Shown piece after piece: positions 1 to 6,853 of a stretch of 11,098 nucleotides of DNA. Each line of letters starts with the position of its first letter. Within the stretch, counting starts at the first letter, position 1. Under the pieces are notes generated by a model that was not told the DNA's origin, did not search any database, and saw nothing but the letters and a program-made list of their open reading frames with translations. This stretch comes from an uncultured Oribacterium sp. GTDB taxonomy: Bacteria > Bacillota > Clostridia > Lachnospirales > Lachnospiraceae. The DNA lies in assembly GCA_902485915.1 (NCBI GenBank), contig CABTMH010000038.1, forward strand, positions 1 to 11,098. Direction: 5' to 3'. A program made the position numbers and the translations under genes.

Positions 1-2
1 AC

Positions 3-548
3 AATTTCATCACCGGAAAGCGCGAGTACCGCGGCAACTTCTGTAAGCTCGGCGAGAATGATGTCCTCGTCATCGAGGGTATCCACTGCCTGAATGACGA
101 GATGTCGAAGCAGCTTCCGGCGGACGCCCGCTTTAAGATCTATATCTCCGCCCTGACCCAGATCAATGTCGACGACCACAACCGCATACCGACGGCGGAT
201 GGCCGCCTCCTCCGCCGCATCGTGCGTGACAACCGCACCCGCGGTTACAGCGCGAAGGACACCATCACCATGTGGGACAGCGTACGCCGGGGAGAGGATA
301 AGAACATCTTCCCGTTCCAGGAGACCGCGGATGTGATGGTGAACTCCAGCATGATCTATGAGCTGCCGGTACTGAAGCTCTTCGCAGCACCACTCCTGTT
401 CCAGATCCAGCCGGACGAGCCGGAGTATCAGGAGGCGAAGCGCCTCCTCAAGTTCCTCGACTACTTCCTCCCGATCAGCCCGGAGCTGATCCCGAAGAAC
501 TCCATCATCCGAGAATTCATCGGCGGCAGCTGCCTCGACGTCGGTTGA
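3..548 (+). CDS. Uridine-kinase-like nucleoside kinase, C-terminal part (5' end outside window)
   Basis: The reading frame is open from the window edge, so this is the 3' part of a longer gene, about 181 residues visible. The fragment contains DVLVIEGIHCLND, the strand-loop typical of the uridine kinase/phosphoribulokinase P-loop family, followed by a basic stretch with RLLRRIVRDNRTRGY, where these kinases bind the phosphate donor and nucleoside. The C-terminus (IPKNSIIREFIGGSCL) resembles the long nucleoside kinases of Clostridia that also carry an N-terminal TGS/ThrRS-like region; that region would lie upstream and cannot be seen. The expected role is cytoplasmic phosphorylation of a nucleoside, by family knowledge. 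The substrate is not determined by the visible sequence. The internal ATG at 102 is not the start, because the kinase core continues upstream of it. Confidence 0.85.
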   Translation, partial: NFITGKREYRGNFCKLGENDVLVIEGIHCLNDEMSKQLPADARFKIYISALTQINVDDHNRIPTADGRLLRRIVRDNRTRGYSAKDTITMWDSVRRGEDKNIFPFQETADVMVNSSMIYELPVLKLFAAPLLFQIQPDEPEYQEAKRLLKFLDYFLPISPELIPKNSIIREFIGGSCLDVG

Positions 549-556
549 TGGACTGT

Positions 557-632
557 GCACCCGTGTACTGATTAGCCAGTGGGCCTTCGTTGCTGTCCCC
601 TCCGGCCCCCTGCCTGATCCGTCCTCGGGTGC
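557..632 (+). repeat. Structured intergenic repeat, copy 1
   Basis: An outer stem GCACCCG (557-563) pairs perfectly with CGGGTGC (626-632). Inside it are the shared motif GTACTGATTAG (565-575) and CTGCCTGATCCG (610-621). GATTAG (570-575) can pair with CTGATC (614-619), and CAGTGGGCC can pair with GGCCCCCTG apart from one mismatch. The same two motifs recur at 8688-8744 (minus) and 10788-10842. It begins 8 nt after the kinase stop codon and ends directly against the rnpB promoter. No T-run follows the stem, so it is not a standard intrinsic terminator. Function unknown. Confidence 0.6.
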
Positions 633-661
633 TTGACGGCGAGAGATTCCTGAGGTAAAAT
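633..661 (+). promoter_or_regulatory. Promoter of rnpB
   Basis: TTGACG (633-638) and TAAAAT (656-661) are separated by 17 bp, a good sigma-A-type promoter. The predicted start at about 667-668 coincides with the first base pair of the RNase P RNA P1 helix, which supports both calls. The -35 box directly abuts the outer stem of repeat copy 1. Confidence 0.75.
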
Positions 662-664
662 GTG

Positions 665-1014
665 GTGTCGAGTATCGGATGTGGTCGCTGCCAGCGTAGG
701 GAAACCGGCTGGGAGAGGAAAGTCCGGGCTTCACAGAGCAGGATGCCTGCTAACGGCAGGTTGCGGTGACGCACAGGAAAGTGTAACAGAGAGTAGACCG
801 CCGGCTTCGGCCGGTAAGGGTGCAAGGGCAGTGTAAGAGACTACCGCGGGCCTGGTGACAGGAACGGCATTATAAACCCCATCTGAAGAAAGACCAAACA
901 GGAAGCATAGGGTGGCTCGTCCGCTTCCGGGTAGGTTGATGGAGGCGTATGGCAACATACGTCCTAGATAGATGACCACTTGATACATAACCCGGCTTAT
1001 TACGATGCTCGACT
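665..1014 (+). ncRNA. rnpB: RNase P RNA (catalytic RNA, A-type)
   Basis: This is the RNA subunit of ribonuclease P, which removes 5' leaders from tRNA precursors. The universally conserved blocks are present in order: GAGGAAAGTCCGGGC near 714-728, a GTGTAACAGAGAG block near 781, GGTAAGGGTGCAAGGGC near 812-830, GGGTAGG near 930, and the 3' block ATAACCCGGCTTAT (987-1000). The terminal P1 helix forms between 667-677 and 1003-1013 (11 pairs with one G-U). The length of about 350 nt and the block layout, including the 3' block preceded by CCTAGATAGATGACC, follow the ancestral A-type rather than the Bacillus B-type. Several apparent short reading frames across it are spurious. Confidence 0.97.
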
Positions 1015-1026
1015 TCGTAAAAAACG

Positions 1027-1072
1027 AAACGGGAACACATGATTCGCGAGGAATCGATGTGTTCCCGTTTTT
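1027..1072 (+). terminator. Intrinsic terminator of rnpB
   Basis: CGGGAACACAT (1030-1040) pairs with ATGTGTTCCCG (1057-1067). The stem continues inward with GATTC/GAATC around the loop GCGAG, with one bulged G. TTTTT follows at 1068-1072. It lies 13 nt after the RNase P RNA. Confidence 0.92.
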
Positions 1073-1130
1073 GTATACAGATTCTGAATCTGTACATAAC
1101 AGATACGTATGCGCCGATGGGTGATACTCG

Positions 1131-1162
1131 AAAAAAGCGCGGCAGTCGTGTGACTGCCGCGC
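1131..1162 (-). terminator. Intrinsic terminator of uxaC
   Basis: A perfect 11-bp stem, GCGCGGCAGTC (1137-1147) and GACTGCCGCGC (1152-1162), encloses a 4-nt loop. On the minus strand it is followed by six T (A-run at 1131-1136), 31 nt downstream of the uxaC stop codon. Confidence 0.92.
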
Positions 1163-1192
1163 GTATCATATCTGAATGTGTTTGCTTTCAGA

Positions 1193-2620
1193 TCAGCACT
1201 CCTCGAGGTCGAAGCCGAAGTACTTCACAGCGTTGTTGAAGGAGATACCCTTTACGATTTCAGTCAAAGCCTTCTTATCGTACGGATACTCACCGTTCTC
1301 TACCCACTGTCCGATCAGCTCGCAGAGGATACGACGGAAGTAGTCGTGACGAGCGTAGGAGAGGAAGGAGCGGGAGTCGGTCAGCATACCGTTGAAGTTT
1401 CCGAGTGCGGAAAGGTTTGCCATGTTGACCATCTGCTCGATCATGCCCTGCTTGTGATCGTTGAACCACCATGCAGAACCCTGCGTGATTCTGTTCTTTA
1501 CAGGTGCCTTACAGAAGCAGCCGGCGATGGTGTTGATCGTGGTGCTGTCGCAAGGATTCAGTGAGTAGAGGATGGTCTTCGGAATCTCATCCGTCGCACT
1601 GAGGGCGTTGAAGAACTTCGCGAGCTGATCTGCCGGAGCGTAGTTGTCGACAGAGTCGAAGCCGGTATCCGGGCCGAGCTTTGCGAACATGTCGGCGTTG
1701 TTATCACGTACACATCCGTAGTGGATCTGCATGACCATGTCACGCTTGTTGTACTCCTTTGCAAGGAAGATAAGCATCGCGGTCTTATACTGGGCAGCCT
1801 CTTCTACAGTGACAGCCTCGCCGTTCATCGCCTTCTTCAGGATCGCATCGAGCTCGGATCTCTCAGCCGGAGCGTATGCAACGTAACGAACGCCGTGGTC
1901 GGTGACGGAGCATCCCATGGACTGGAAGAAATCGAGACGGTCAGCGACTGCCTTCTCGAGGGAATCCATATCGGTGATGGCGATACCGGACCGCTCAGCG
2001 AGCTTTGCGATGTATGGTGCGAAGGTCGGGAGCTCGATGTTGTTCAGCTTGTCCGGTCTCCATGCAGGGAGTACCTGTACGTCGAAGCTAGCGTCGTCCT
2101 TAATCTTCTGATGCCACTCGAGGGTATCGATCGGGTCATCGGTGGTGCAGATGAGCTTTACGTTCGACTGCTTGATGATGTTTCGTACGGACATGGACGG
2201 ATCATGGAGCTTCTCGTTGCAGAGATTCCATACTTCCTCAGCAGTATCGCCGTTCAGGTAGCCCTCGTAGCCGAAGTACTTACGAAGCTCGAGGTGAGAC
2301 CAGTGGTAGAGAGGGTTACCGATGAGCTTCGGAAGGGTCTCTGCCCACATCTGGAACTTCTCGCGATCCGGCTTATCTCCGGTGATGTACTCCTCCGGTA
2401 CGCCGTTGACACGCATCTGTCTCCACTTGTAGTGGTCACCGATTGGCGGCTTTCCGAGCCATACCTGGTAGATGTTATCGTAGCTCTTATCCGTTGCGAT
2501 ATCCTTCGGATCGATATGACAGTGGTAATCGAGAATCGGTGCCTTCTCTGCGATCTCGTGATAGAGCTCCTTCGCTACATCGGTCGAGAGCAGGAAGTCC
2601 TTGTCCATAAATGGTTTCAT
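1193..2620 (-). CDS. uxaC: Glucuronate (uronate) isomerase
   Basis: Isomerises D-glucuronate to D-fructuronate and D-galacturonate to D-tagaturonate, the first cytoplasmic step of hexuronate catabolism. It is 475 residues, the usual size for this amidohydrolase-superfamily enzyme. Visible signatures are the metal-binding H-x-H in ILDYHCHIDP (His33 and His35), TDDPIDTLEWH near the middle, the WRPDKL motif, and a C-terminal region rich in family-like residues (DSRSFLSYARHDYFRRILC, near 420-440). I chose the start at 2620 because GGAGG lies about 8 nt upstream and homology begins there; the open frame continues 54 codons further upstream but that extension is low-quality and crosses hairpins. 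It is probably co-transcribed with the upstream lacI-type gene, and a strong terminator follows it. Confidence 0.95.
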   Translation of the reverse strand: MKPFMDKDFLLSTDVAKELYHEIAEKAPILDYHCHIDPKDIATDKSYDNIYQVWLGKPPIGDHYKWRQMRVNGVPEEYITGDKPDREKFQMWAETLPKLIGNPLYHWSHLELRKYFGYEGYLNGDTAEEVWNLCNEKLHDPSMSVRNIIKQSNVKLICTTDDPIDTLEWHQKIKDDASFDVQVLPAWRPDKLNNIELPTFAPYIAKLAERSGIAITDMDSLEKAVADRLDFFQSMGCSVTDHGVRYVAYAPAERSELDAILKKAMNGEAVTVEEAAQYKTAMLIFLAKEYNKRDMVMQIHYGCVRDNNADMFAKLGPDTGFDSVDNYAPADQLAKFFNALSATDEIPKTILYSLNPCDSTTINTIAGCFCKAPVKNRITQGSAWWFNDHKQGMIEQMVNMANLSALGNFNGMLTDSRSFLSYARHDYFRRILCELIGQWVENGEYPYDKKALTEIVKGISFNNAVKYFGFDLEEC

Positions 2621-2866
2621 AGCTTTACCTCCATGAGTTTGTGGTATCTGCCGTGGGGCCCGCGCACTTCGTCCCGGGAACAGAGACAGATAGGGATAAA
2701 TATATATGCAACGCCTTACGGCATTGTCTTCCGTGTAAGGTGTCGGATGGTCAATGCCTACGGGCTTTACGCTCGTGGCCATCCGACGTTTCAGTGGCCT
2801 CGTCCGATACTTCTGTCAGAAGTGATGACCGGTGACAGGGCAGGAGAGGTTGCAGGGCTTCGAACG
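2621..2866 (-). other. Hairpin-rich spacer between lacI-type gene and uxaC
   Basis: No gene is supported in these 246 bases. Reading in the minus-strand direction, it contains three inverted repeats. ACTTCTG-T-CAGAAGT is a perfect 7-bp repeat at 2809-2823. GTCGGATGG/CCATCCGAC (2742-2750 with 2779-2787) is a perfect 9-bp stem that can extend to 11 with a G-U. A smaller stem is CCTTAC/GTAAGG (2714-2719 with 2735-2740). None is followed by a T-run, so these are not canonical terminators. An AT-rich stretch (2694-2708) and then the uxaC ribosome binding site follow. I found no convincing -35/-10 pair. It may be an intra-operon processing or RNA-stability element, or a leader controlling uxaC. Confidence 0.5.
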
Positions 2867-3895
2867 TCAGAAACGTGTGGTTTCACGCGTGACGAGGTGT
2901 GTCGCGATGACGGTTTTCTTCGGGATCTCCGTCTCGATCGTCTCGCCATGCTCATCCTCTGCCGGATTCAGAATCGCCATCAGATGCTGGCAGGTTTTCT
3001 GACAGAGCTCCTTCAGCATCGCGTCGACACTGGTCAGCTCCGGAGAGGAGGCCACTGCGAGGGTGGAGTCGTTCCAGCTGACGATCTGGAGATCCTCCGG
3101 GATCCGAAGGTTCATGCGTCGCGCGAACTTGACGGCACCGACACCGGAGGTGTCGGAGGAGCCGAGGATGGCGTCGAAGGCTTCCTCTTCGTAGGCTTCC
3201 TTCAGAAGCTGCGCCATCTCGTCGAAGCGGCGGTGGCCATGCACGGTGCGGAGTGCGTCCTTCGGGAGTCCGAGCTCCGCGATGCCCTGGTGCAGCCCGG
3301 CCAGCTTCTGTGTGCCGGAGTAGCTGACGCTCGAGTAGACATAGACGAACTTCCGTGCGCCGGTGTCATAGAGCTGGTGGAGCGCGTTTCGCATACCACC
3401 CTGCTCGTCGCAGACGGTGCAGTAGATGTTCTCGCCCTCGAGATAACCGTTCAGAATCATGACCGGATGCTCGCGGGCACCCTCGATGATGTAGGCATTG
3501 TCCTCCGGATTCGGCTCGATAAACTGTGAACCGACGAGGATGAAGGCGTCGACCTGACGGGATTTCAGGAGCTCGAAGCTCGCCTTCTTATTCTCGAGTT
3601 CGAAGCCGGTGCAGCAGAGGATGGAATTATAGCCCTGGCTGCGCAGCTCGGTCTCGAGGAAGTTGATGGCGCTCGCAAGGTACATATCGGTCGGGTCGGA
3701 GCACATGATGCCGATGGTCTTCATGGAACCGCGCCCGAGACCACGTGCATACGCGTTCGGTGTGTAGCCGTACTGGTCGATGACATCGAGTACCTTCTTC
3801 CGGGTCTTCTCGGAGACGTTTTCCGCGCCGTTGATGACACGGGAGACGGAAGCGATGGAAACCCCGGCTACTTTCGAGATATCGTAAATGTTCAT
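2867..3895 (-). CDS. LacI-family transcriptional regulator (probable hexuronate regulator)
   Basis: A DNA-binding repressor of 342 residues, standard for the family. The N-terminal helix-turn-helix is clear: IYDISKVAGVSIASVSRVING (about residues 3-23), then the hinge region YGYTPNAYARGL (about 43-54). From about residue 59 a periplasmic-binding-protein-like effector domain follows, starting TIGIMCSDP and including the late motif LQIVSWNDS. The start is preceded by GAAGGAAA at good spacing. The gene is followed on the same strand by uxaC and is divergent from the kinase gene, so it most likely senses a hexuronate intermediate and controls both. The effector is inferred from context, not from the sequence. 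A perfect LacI-type operator lies about 140 nt upstream, at its own promoter. The leader of about 150 nt includes a small GAACTG/CAGTTC hairpin (3939-3964). Confidence 0.92.
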   Translation of the reverse strand: MNIYDISKVAGVSIASVSRVINGAENVSEKTRKKVLDVIDQYGYTPNAYARGLGRGSMKTIGIMCSDPTDMYLASAINFLETELRSQGYNSILCCTGFELENKKASFELLKSRQVDAFILVGSQFIEPNPEDNAYIIEGAREHPVMILNGYLEGENIYCTVCDEQGGMRNALHQLYDTGARKFVYVYSSVSYSGTQKLAGLHQGIAELGLPKDALRTVHGHRRFDEMAQLLKEAYEEEAFDAILGSSDTSGVGAVKFARRMNLRIPEDLQIVSWNDSTLAVASSPELTSVDAMLKELCQKTCQHLMAILNPAEDEHGETIETEIPKKTVIATHLVTRETTRF

Positions 3896-4031
3896 ACTGT
3901 TTCCTTCTTTAACGCTTCGGATGAAAGATTTCTATAAAGAACTGGTACAGGAGAGTAACAGTTCAGCCACTCACTTCGCTCTCTTCGGAAGTTTGATGCT
4001 GCTCCTCATACGCCAACCCTGAGCTCTTTCG

Positions 4032-4045
4032 TGTAAGCGTTTACA
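4032..4045. promoter_or_regulatory. cre-like / LacI-family operator
   Basis: TGTAAGCGTTTACA fits the Gram-positive cre consensus TGWAANCGNTNWCA at every position, with TGTAA and TTACA as inverted half-sites around a central CG. It lies at about +3 to +16 of the predicted minus-strand transcript (lacI-uxaC) and 6 bp upstream of the plus-strand -35. It may bind CcpA, the adjacent LacI-type protein, or both; the sequence alone cannot separate these. Confidence 0.75.
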
Positions 4046-4051
4046 TTTGTC

Positions 4052-4080
4052 TTGATTATAACGAAAGAATGGTATAAAAT
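4052..4080 (+). promoter_or_regulatory. Promoter for the PfkB-family kinase gene
   Basis: TTGATT (4052-4057) and TAAAAT (4075-4080) are 17 bp apart. A second reading is an extended -10, TGGTATAAA (4070-4078). Each way the start falls near 4085-4087, about 57 nt before the chosen start codon. The -35 shares bases with the -10 of the opposite promoter. Confidence 0.65.
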
Positions 4081-4083
4081 CAA
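4055..4083 (-). promoter_or_regulatory. Promoter for lacI-type gene and uxaC
   Basis: On the minus strand TTGATT (plus coordinates 4078-4083) and a perfect TATAAT (4055-4060) are 17 bp apart. The predicted start is about 4048, immediately before the operator at 4032-4045, so a bound repressor would block this promoter. It overlaps the divergent promoter almost completely. Confidence 0.7.
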
Positions 4084-4143
4084 TGCATTATATGCAATAT
4101 CGACAATTTCGGAATCACTTTCCGAGGCATGGGAGGCATGAAT

Positions 4144-5175
4144 ATGAATTTTCCGGATAGACCCTTTGACCTTGTAACGATGGGACAGCTGCTGCTTCGA
4201 CTTTCGCCACCAGGGAACGAGCGTATCGCCCGTTCAGATGTGTTCGAGAAGAACGTCGGCGGTGCAGAGCTGAACGTAGCTGTAGGTGCCGCACTGCTCG
4301 GTCTTCATACCGGTATCATCTCGAAGCTTCCGGCACATGACCTCGGTCAGTTTATGAAGGGTACCATCCGAAGCTACGGCGTATCGGATGACTTCTTCAT
4401 CTATGATCAGTCAGAGGATGCCAGAGTCGGTGTATACTACTATGAGTATGGCGCTTACCCGCGTAAGCCGCAGGTCATCTATGATCGCCGGAACTCGAGC
4501 TTCTTCTCACTGAATCTCGATGAGATCGACCCGGCGGTGTATAAGAGCACGAAGTGCTTCCATACGTCGGGCATCACGCTGGCACTGTCCCCGAAGCTTC
4601 GTGAGACGACCATCGAGGCCATCAAGCGCTTCAAGGAAAACGGCGCGCTGATTTCCTTCGATGTCAACTTCCGTGGTAATCTCTGGAGTGGAGATGAGGC
4701 ACGCGAGACGATTCTGAAGATTCTTCCGTATGTGGATGTTTTCTTCTGCTCCGAGTCGACGGCACAGCTTACCTTCCTGAAGACCGGAAGCTGCCGCGAG
4801 ATGATTAAGAGCTTCACCGAGGAGTTCCCGATCAAGGCTGTCTTTGCGACGCAGCGCACGGTGCACAGCCCGAAGAGCCATGATTTCAGCTCCCTCGCCT
4901 ACTGTGCAGAGCGTGACGCCTACTTCGAGGAGCCGGCGTACGAGAACATCGATGTCGTCGATCGTATCGGATCCGGTGATGCGTATATTTCCGGTGCGCT
5001 CTATGGACTGATTCACTCAGACGGCGATGTTCAGGAGGCAGTGAAGTATGGTAATGCGACCTCTGCGATGAAGAACACCATCCCGGGCGATCTTCCGCAG
5101 AGCTCCCTGAAGGAGATCGAGTCTGTCATCCGCGATCATTACTCCACCGGTTTCCACAGTGAGATGGATCGTTGA
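4144..5175 (+). CDS. kdgK: PfkB-family sugar kinase, probable 2-keto-3-deoxygluconate kinase
   Basis: Predicted to phosphorylate 2-keto-3-deoxygluconate to KDPG, late in hexuronate catabolism, in the cytoplasm. It is 343 residues from this start. It has the PfkB/ribokinase fold: N-terminal FDLVTMGQLLLRLSP, the substrate-side signature NVGGAELNVAVGAALLGL (about 37-54), a central SFDVNFRGNLW (about 169-179), and the C-terminal anion-hole/catalytic signature VVDRIGSGDAYISGALYG (about 271-288), whose Asp is the expected base. ATGs at 4129, 4138 and 4144 are in frame; 4144 is preferred because GGGAGG (4131-4136) is then spaced 7 nt. The KDG assignment rests on the adjacent uxaC and hexuronate-type regulator; another sugar-acid or fructose-like substrate is possible. 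No clear terminator follows the stop. Confidence 0.82.
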   Translation: MNFPDRPFDLVTMGQLLLRLSPPGNERIARSDVFEKNVGGAELNVAVGAALLGLHTGIISKLPAHDLGQFMKGTIRSYGVSDDFFIYDQSEDARVGVYYYEYGAYPRKPQVIYDRRNSSFFSLNLDEIDPAVYKSTKCFHTSGITLALSPKLRETTIEAIKRFKENGALISFDVNFRGNLWSGDEARETILKILPYVDVFFCSESTAQLTFLKTGSCREMIKSFTEEFPIKAVFATQRTVHSPKSHDFSSLAYCAERDAYFEEPAYENIDVVDRIGSGDAYISGALYGLIHSDGDVQEAVKYGNATSAMKNTIPGDLPQSSLKEIESVIRDHYSTGFHSEMDR

Positions 5176-5213
5176 CAGAACATCTGATATAAATATTCGT
5201 TATGGATCGGGTG

Positions 5214-5242
5214 TTGACGATTCTGATTCAACGTGCTAAAGT
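5214..5242 (+). promoter_or_regulatory. Promoter of the T-box / trpX transcript
   Basis: TTGACG (5214-5219) and TAAAGT (5237-5242) with a 17-bp spacer. Predicted start about 5249, just upstream of the T-box Stem I. Confidence 0.65.
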
Positions 5243-5248
5243 ACAGTC

Positions 5249-5522
5249 AATCGAATAAAACAAACCGATGACAGAGAGAAGTAGTTCATCCTGAAAGTCA
5301 AAGAGAGCCGTCGATGATGAGAATACGGTACAGGATAGATGAGTGAATGGACTCTGGAGGGCGCTCCGAAAGGGATCGAGTAGGAAGCGACGGGTTCTGC
5401 ACCGTTATCAGGCAGCACATATGCTGGTATGTGAAAAGTGACCGAAAGGTAAGATGAGTGGTACCACGGATTATAGATTAATTCGCCTCATGCAGAGAGA
5501 AATCTCTGTGTGAGGCTTTTTT
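5249..5522 (+). promoter_or_regulatory. T-box leader, tryptophan specifier
   Basis: A tRNA-sensing riboswitch controlling the downstream transporter gene. The base of Stem I pairs CAGAG (5272-5276, in the conserved ACAGAGAGAAG block) with CTCTG (5352-5356). Directly before the 3' strand is GAATGGAC, putting a UGG (Trp) specifier at 5348-5350. GTAGG (5380-5384) and an ACGG/CCGT stem III-like hairpin (5390-5405) follow. The T-box sequence GAGTGGTACCACGG (5457-5470) is unmistakable. ATGAG (5454-5458) can pair with CTCAT (5487-5491) to form the antiterminator, which excludes the terminator. Uncharged tRNA-Trp should therefore switch transcription on. The 5' end is inferred from the promoter. The variable T-box base is U5462, whereas a G73 tRNA-Trp would be expected to favour C. 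Confidence 0.9.
5485..5522 (+). terminator. T-box-controlled terminator
   Basis: A 14-bp stem, GCCTCATGCAGAGA (5485-5498) with TCTCTGTGTGAGGC (5503-5516), includes G-U pairs, has loop GAAA, and is followed by six T. Its 5' arm overlaps the antiterminator pairing region. Confidence 0.93.
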
Positions 5523-5615
5523 GTACTTATCTATGAAAGAGCCACATCATATTTCGATCAGCTCCAGTTGAACATCTACTTAGGGCGATGGCCCGACATC
5601 ATGGAGGTAAATAGT

Positions 5616-6734
5616 ATGAAGAAGCAGTTTATGGCAGCGACGATGGCAGCACTGATGGCAGCGACACTGGGCGCATGTGGCTCGTCCGGGGCGCCGGCCG
5701 CAACGACGGCTGCGGAGACGAAGGCGGAGACCACCGCAGCTGCAGCAGATACAGCAGCCGCTACGGAGGCAGCCGCAGAAGCGGGTAAGGAATATAAGGT
5801 CGGTATCGTTCAGTTCATGGATCATCCGTCCCTCAACCAGATCGAGGAGAACGTGGAGAAGGAGCTGGATAAGCTTTCCGAGGAGAAGGGCGTCAGCTTC
5901 AACTATAAGGATTACACCTTTAACGGTCAGGGCGATGCAAGCGTACTGAACCAGATCGCGAGTCAGCTGATCTCGGATGATGTAGACATCATCATCCCGA
6001 TCGCGACCCCGGCGGCACAGGTCGTACAGTCCGCCGTGGAAGGCCAGGATATCCCGGTGGTATTCTCTGCTGTATCGGATCCGGTATCTGCGAAGCTGGT
6101 AGCGTCCATGGATGCGCCGGGCGCCAACATTACCGGAACCTCGGATGCGCTGAACACGAACGCGATCATGGATCTCATGCTGGCCGTGAATCCGGATACC
6201 GATTATGTCGGACTTCTGTACTCTAACTCTGAGGACTCCTCGAAGCAGCCGATCGAGGATGCGAAGAAGTACCTCGATGGAAAGGGCATCAAGTACATCG
6301 AGAAGACCGGTACGAAGACCGATGAGGTCCAGGCAGCGGCCGATGCACTCGTCGCAGAGGGCGTAGATGCCGTATTTACACCGACCGATAACACGATTCA
6401 GCAGGCAGAGCTCGGCATCTATGAGAAGTTCCTCGAGGCGGGCATCCCGCACTACGCAGGCGCGGATTCCTTTGCACTGAACGGTGCCTTCATGGGCTAT
6501 GGTGTCGATTATTCGAACCTCGGTGTCGCAACTGCAGACACCGTAGCGGAGATTCTCCTCGACGGTAAGGATACGGCAAGCCTCGCGGTCAAGACCTTCG
6601 ATAACGGTATCGCAACCATCAACACCGACAGCTGCGAGGCACTGGGCCTTTCCCTCGATACCGTGAAGTCCGAGATCCAGGATCTCTGCACACAGATCGT
6701 CGAGACGAAGACCGAGAAGGAATTCTCGAACTGA
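5616..6734 (+). CDS. trpX: ABC transporter substrate-binding lipoprotein, probable tryptophan binding (TrpX-like)
   Basis: The extracellular, membrane-anchored binding protein of an amino-acid importer of the ABC_sub_bind (PF04392) type. It has 372 residues. A lipoprotein signal peptide MKKQFMAATMAALMAATLGAC ends in the lipobox L18-G-A-C21, so Cys21 is the predicted lipid anchor. Residues about 22-55 are a low-complexity Ala/Thr/Glu tether, typical of Gram-positive lipoproteins. The folded domain starts near YKVGIVQFMDHPSLNQ and contains the family motifs PIATPAAQ, PVVFSAVSDPV and GTSDAL. The start at 5616 has GGAGG 8 nt upstream; the frame is open 16 codons earlier but that would spoil the signal peptide. 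The Trp T-box upstream gives the substrate assignment; without it only a general PF04392 call would be justified. It is followed by a terminator before the permease gene. Confidence 0.87.
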   Translation: MKKQFMAATMAALMAATLGACGSSGAPAATTAAETKAETTAAAADTAAATEAAAEAGKEYKVGIVQFMDHPSLNQIEENVEKELDKLSEEKGVSFNYKDYTFNGQGDASVLNQIASQLISDDVDIIIPIATPAAQVVQSAVEGQDIPVVFSAVSDPVSAKLVASMDAPGANITGTSDALNTNAIMDLMLAVNPDTDYVGLLYSNSEDSSKQPIEDAKKYLDGKGIKYIEKTGTKTDEVQAAADALVAEGVDAVFTPTDNTIQQAELGIYEKFLEAGIPHYAGADSFALNGAFMGYGVDYSNLGVATADTVAEILLDGKDTASLAVKTFDNGIATINTDSCEALGLSLDTVKSEIQDLCTQIVETKTEKEFSN

Positions 6735-6811
6735 AGGGTGATGTCGATGCTTCCCGGATCTGAAACGCTCCGTCTCAGAAGAAGAACATATCCGATATAA
6801 CGCATCACAGA

Positions 6812-6838
6812 GGCTGTCGCGCAAACGGCAGCCTTTTT
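6812..6838 (+). terminator. Intrinsic terminator between trpX and trpY
   Basis: GGCTGTCG (6812-6819) pairs with CGGCAGCC (6826-6833), 8 bp with one G-U, loop CGCAAA, followed by TTTTT. It would end or reduce transcription from the T-box promoter before the permease gene. Confidence 0.8.
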
Positions 6839-6853
6839 CTTCAGAATTTCGTA

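Noticed and set aside
517..1239. Several open frames across 517-1239 on both strands
   Set aside because: They lie across repeat copy 1, the RNase P RNA and two terminators. They have no ribosome binding sites or protein-like composition.
1721..3529. A 602-codon open frame on the plus strand
   Set aside because: It is antisense to uxaC and the lacI-type gene, whose products are clear. GC-rich third positions keep the opposite frame open.
5407..5416. ATCAGGCAGC, the reverse complement of the repeat's right motif, inside the T-box leader
   Set aside because: Only about nine bases match, and there is no GTACTG partner or outer stem. The segment is part of the T-box fold, so I treat it as coincidence.
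5580..6824. A 414-codon open frame on the minus strand
   Set aside because: It is a shadow of trpX, with Arg/Cys/Leu-rich unnatural composition, and it crosses the terminator.
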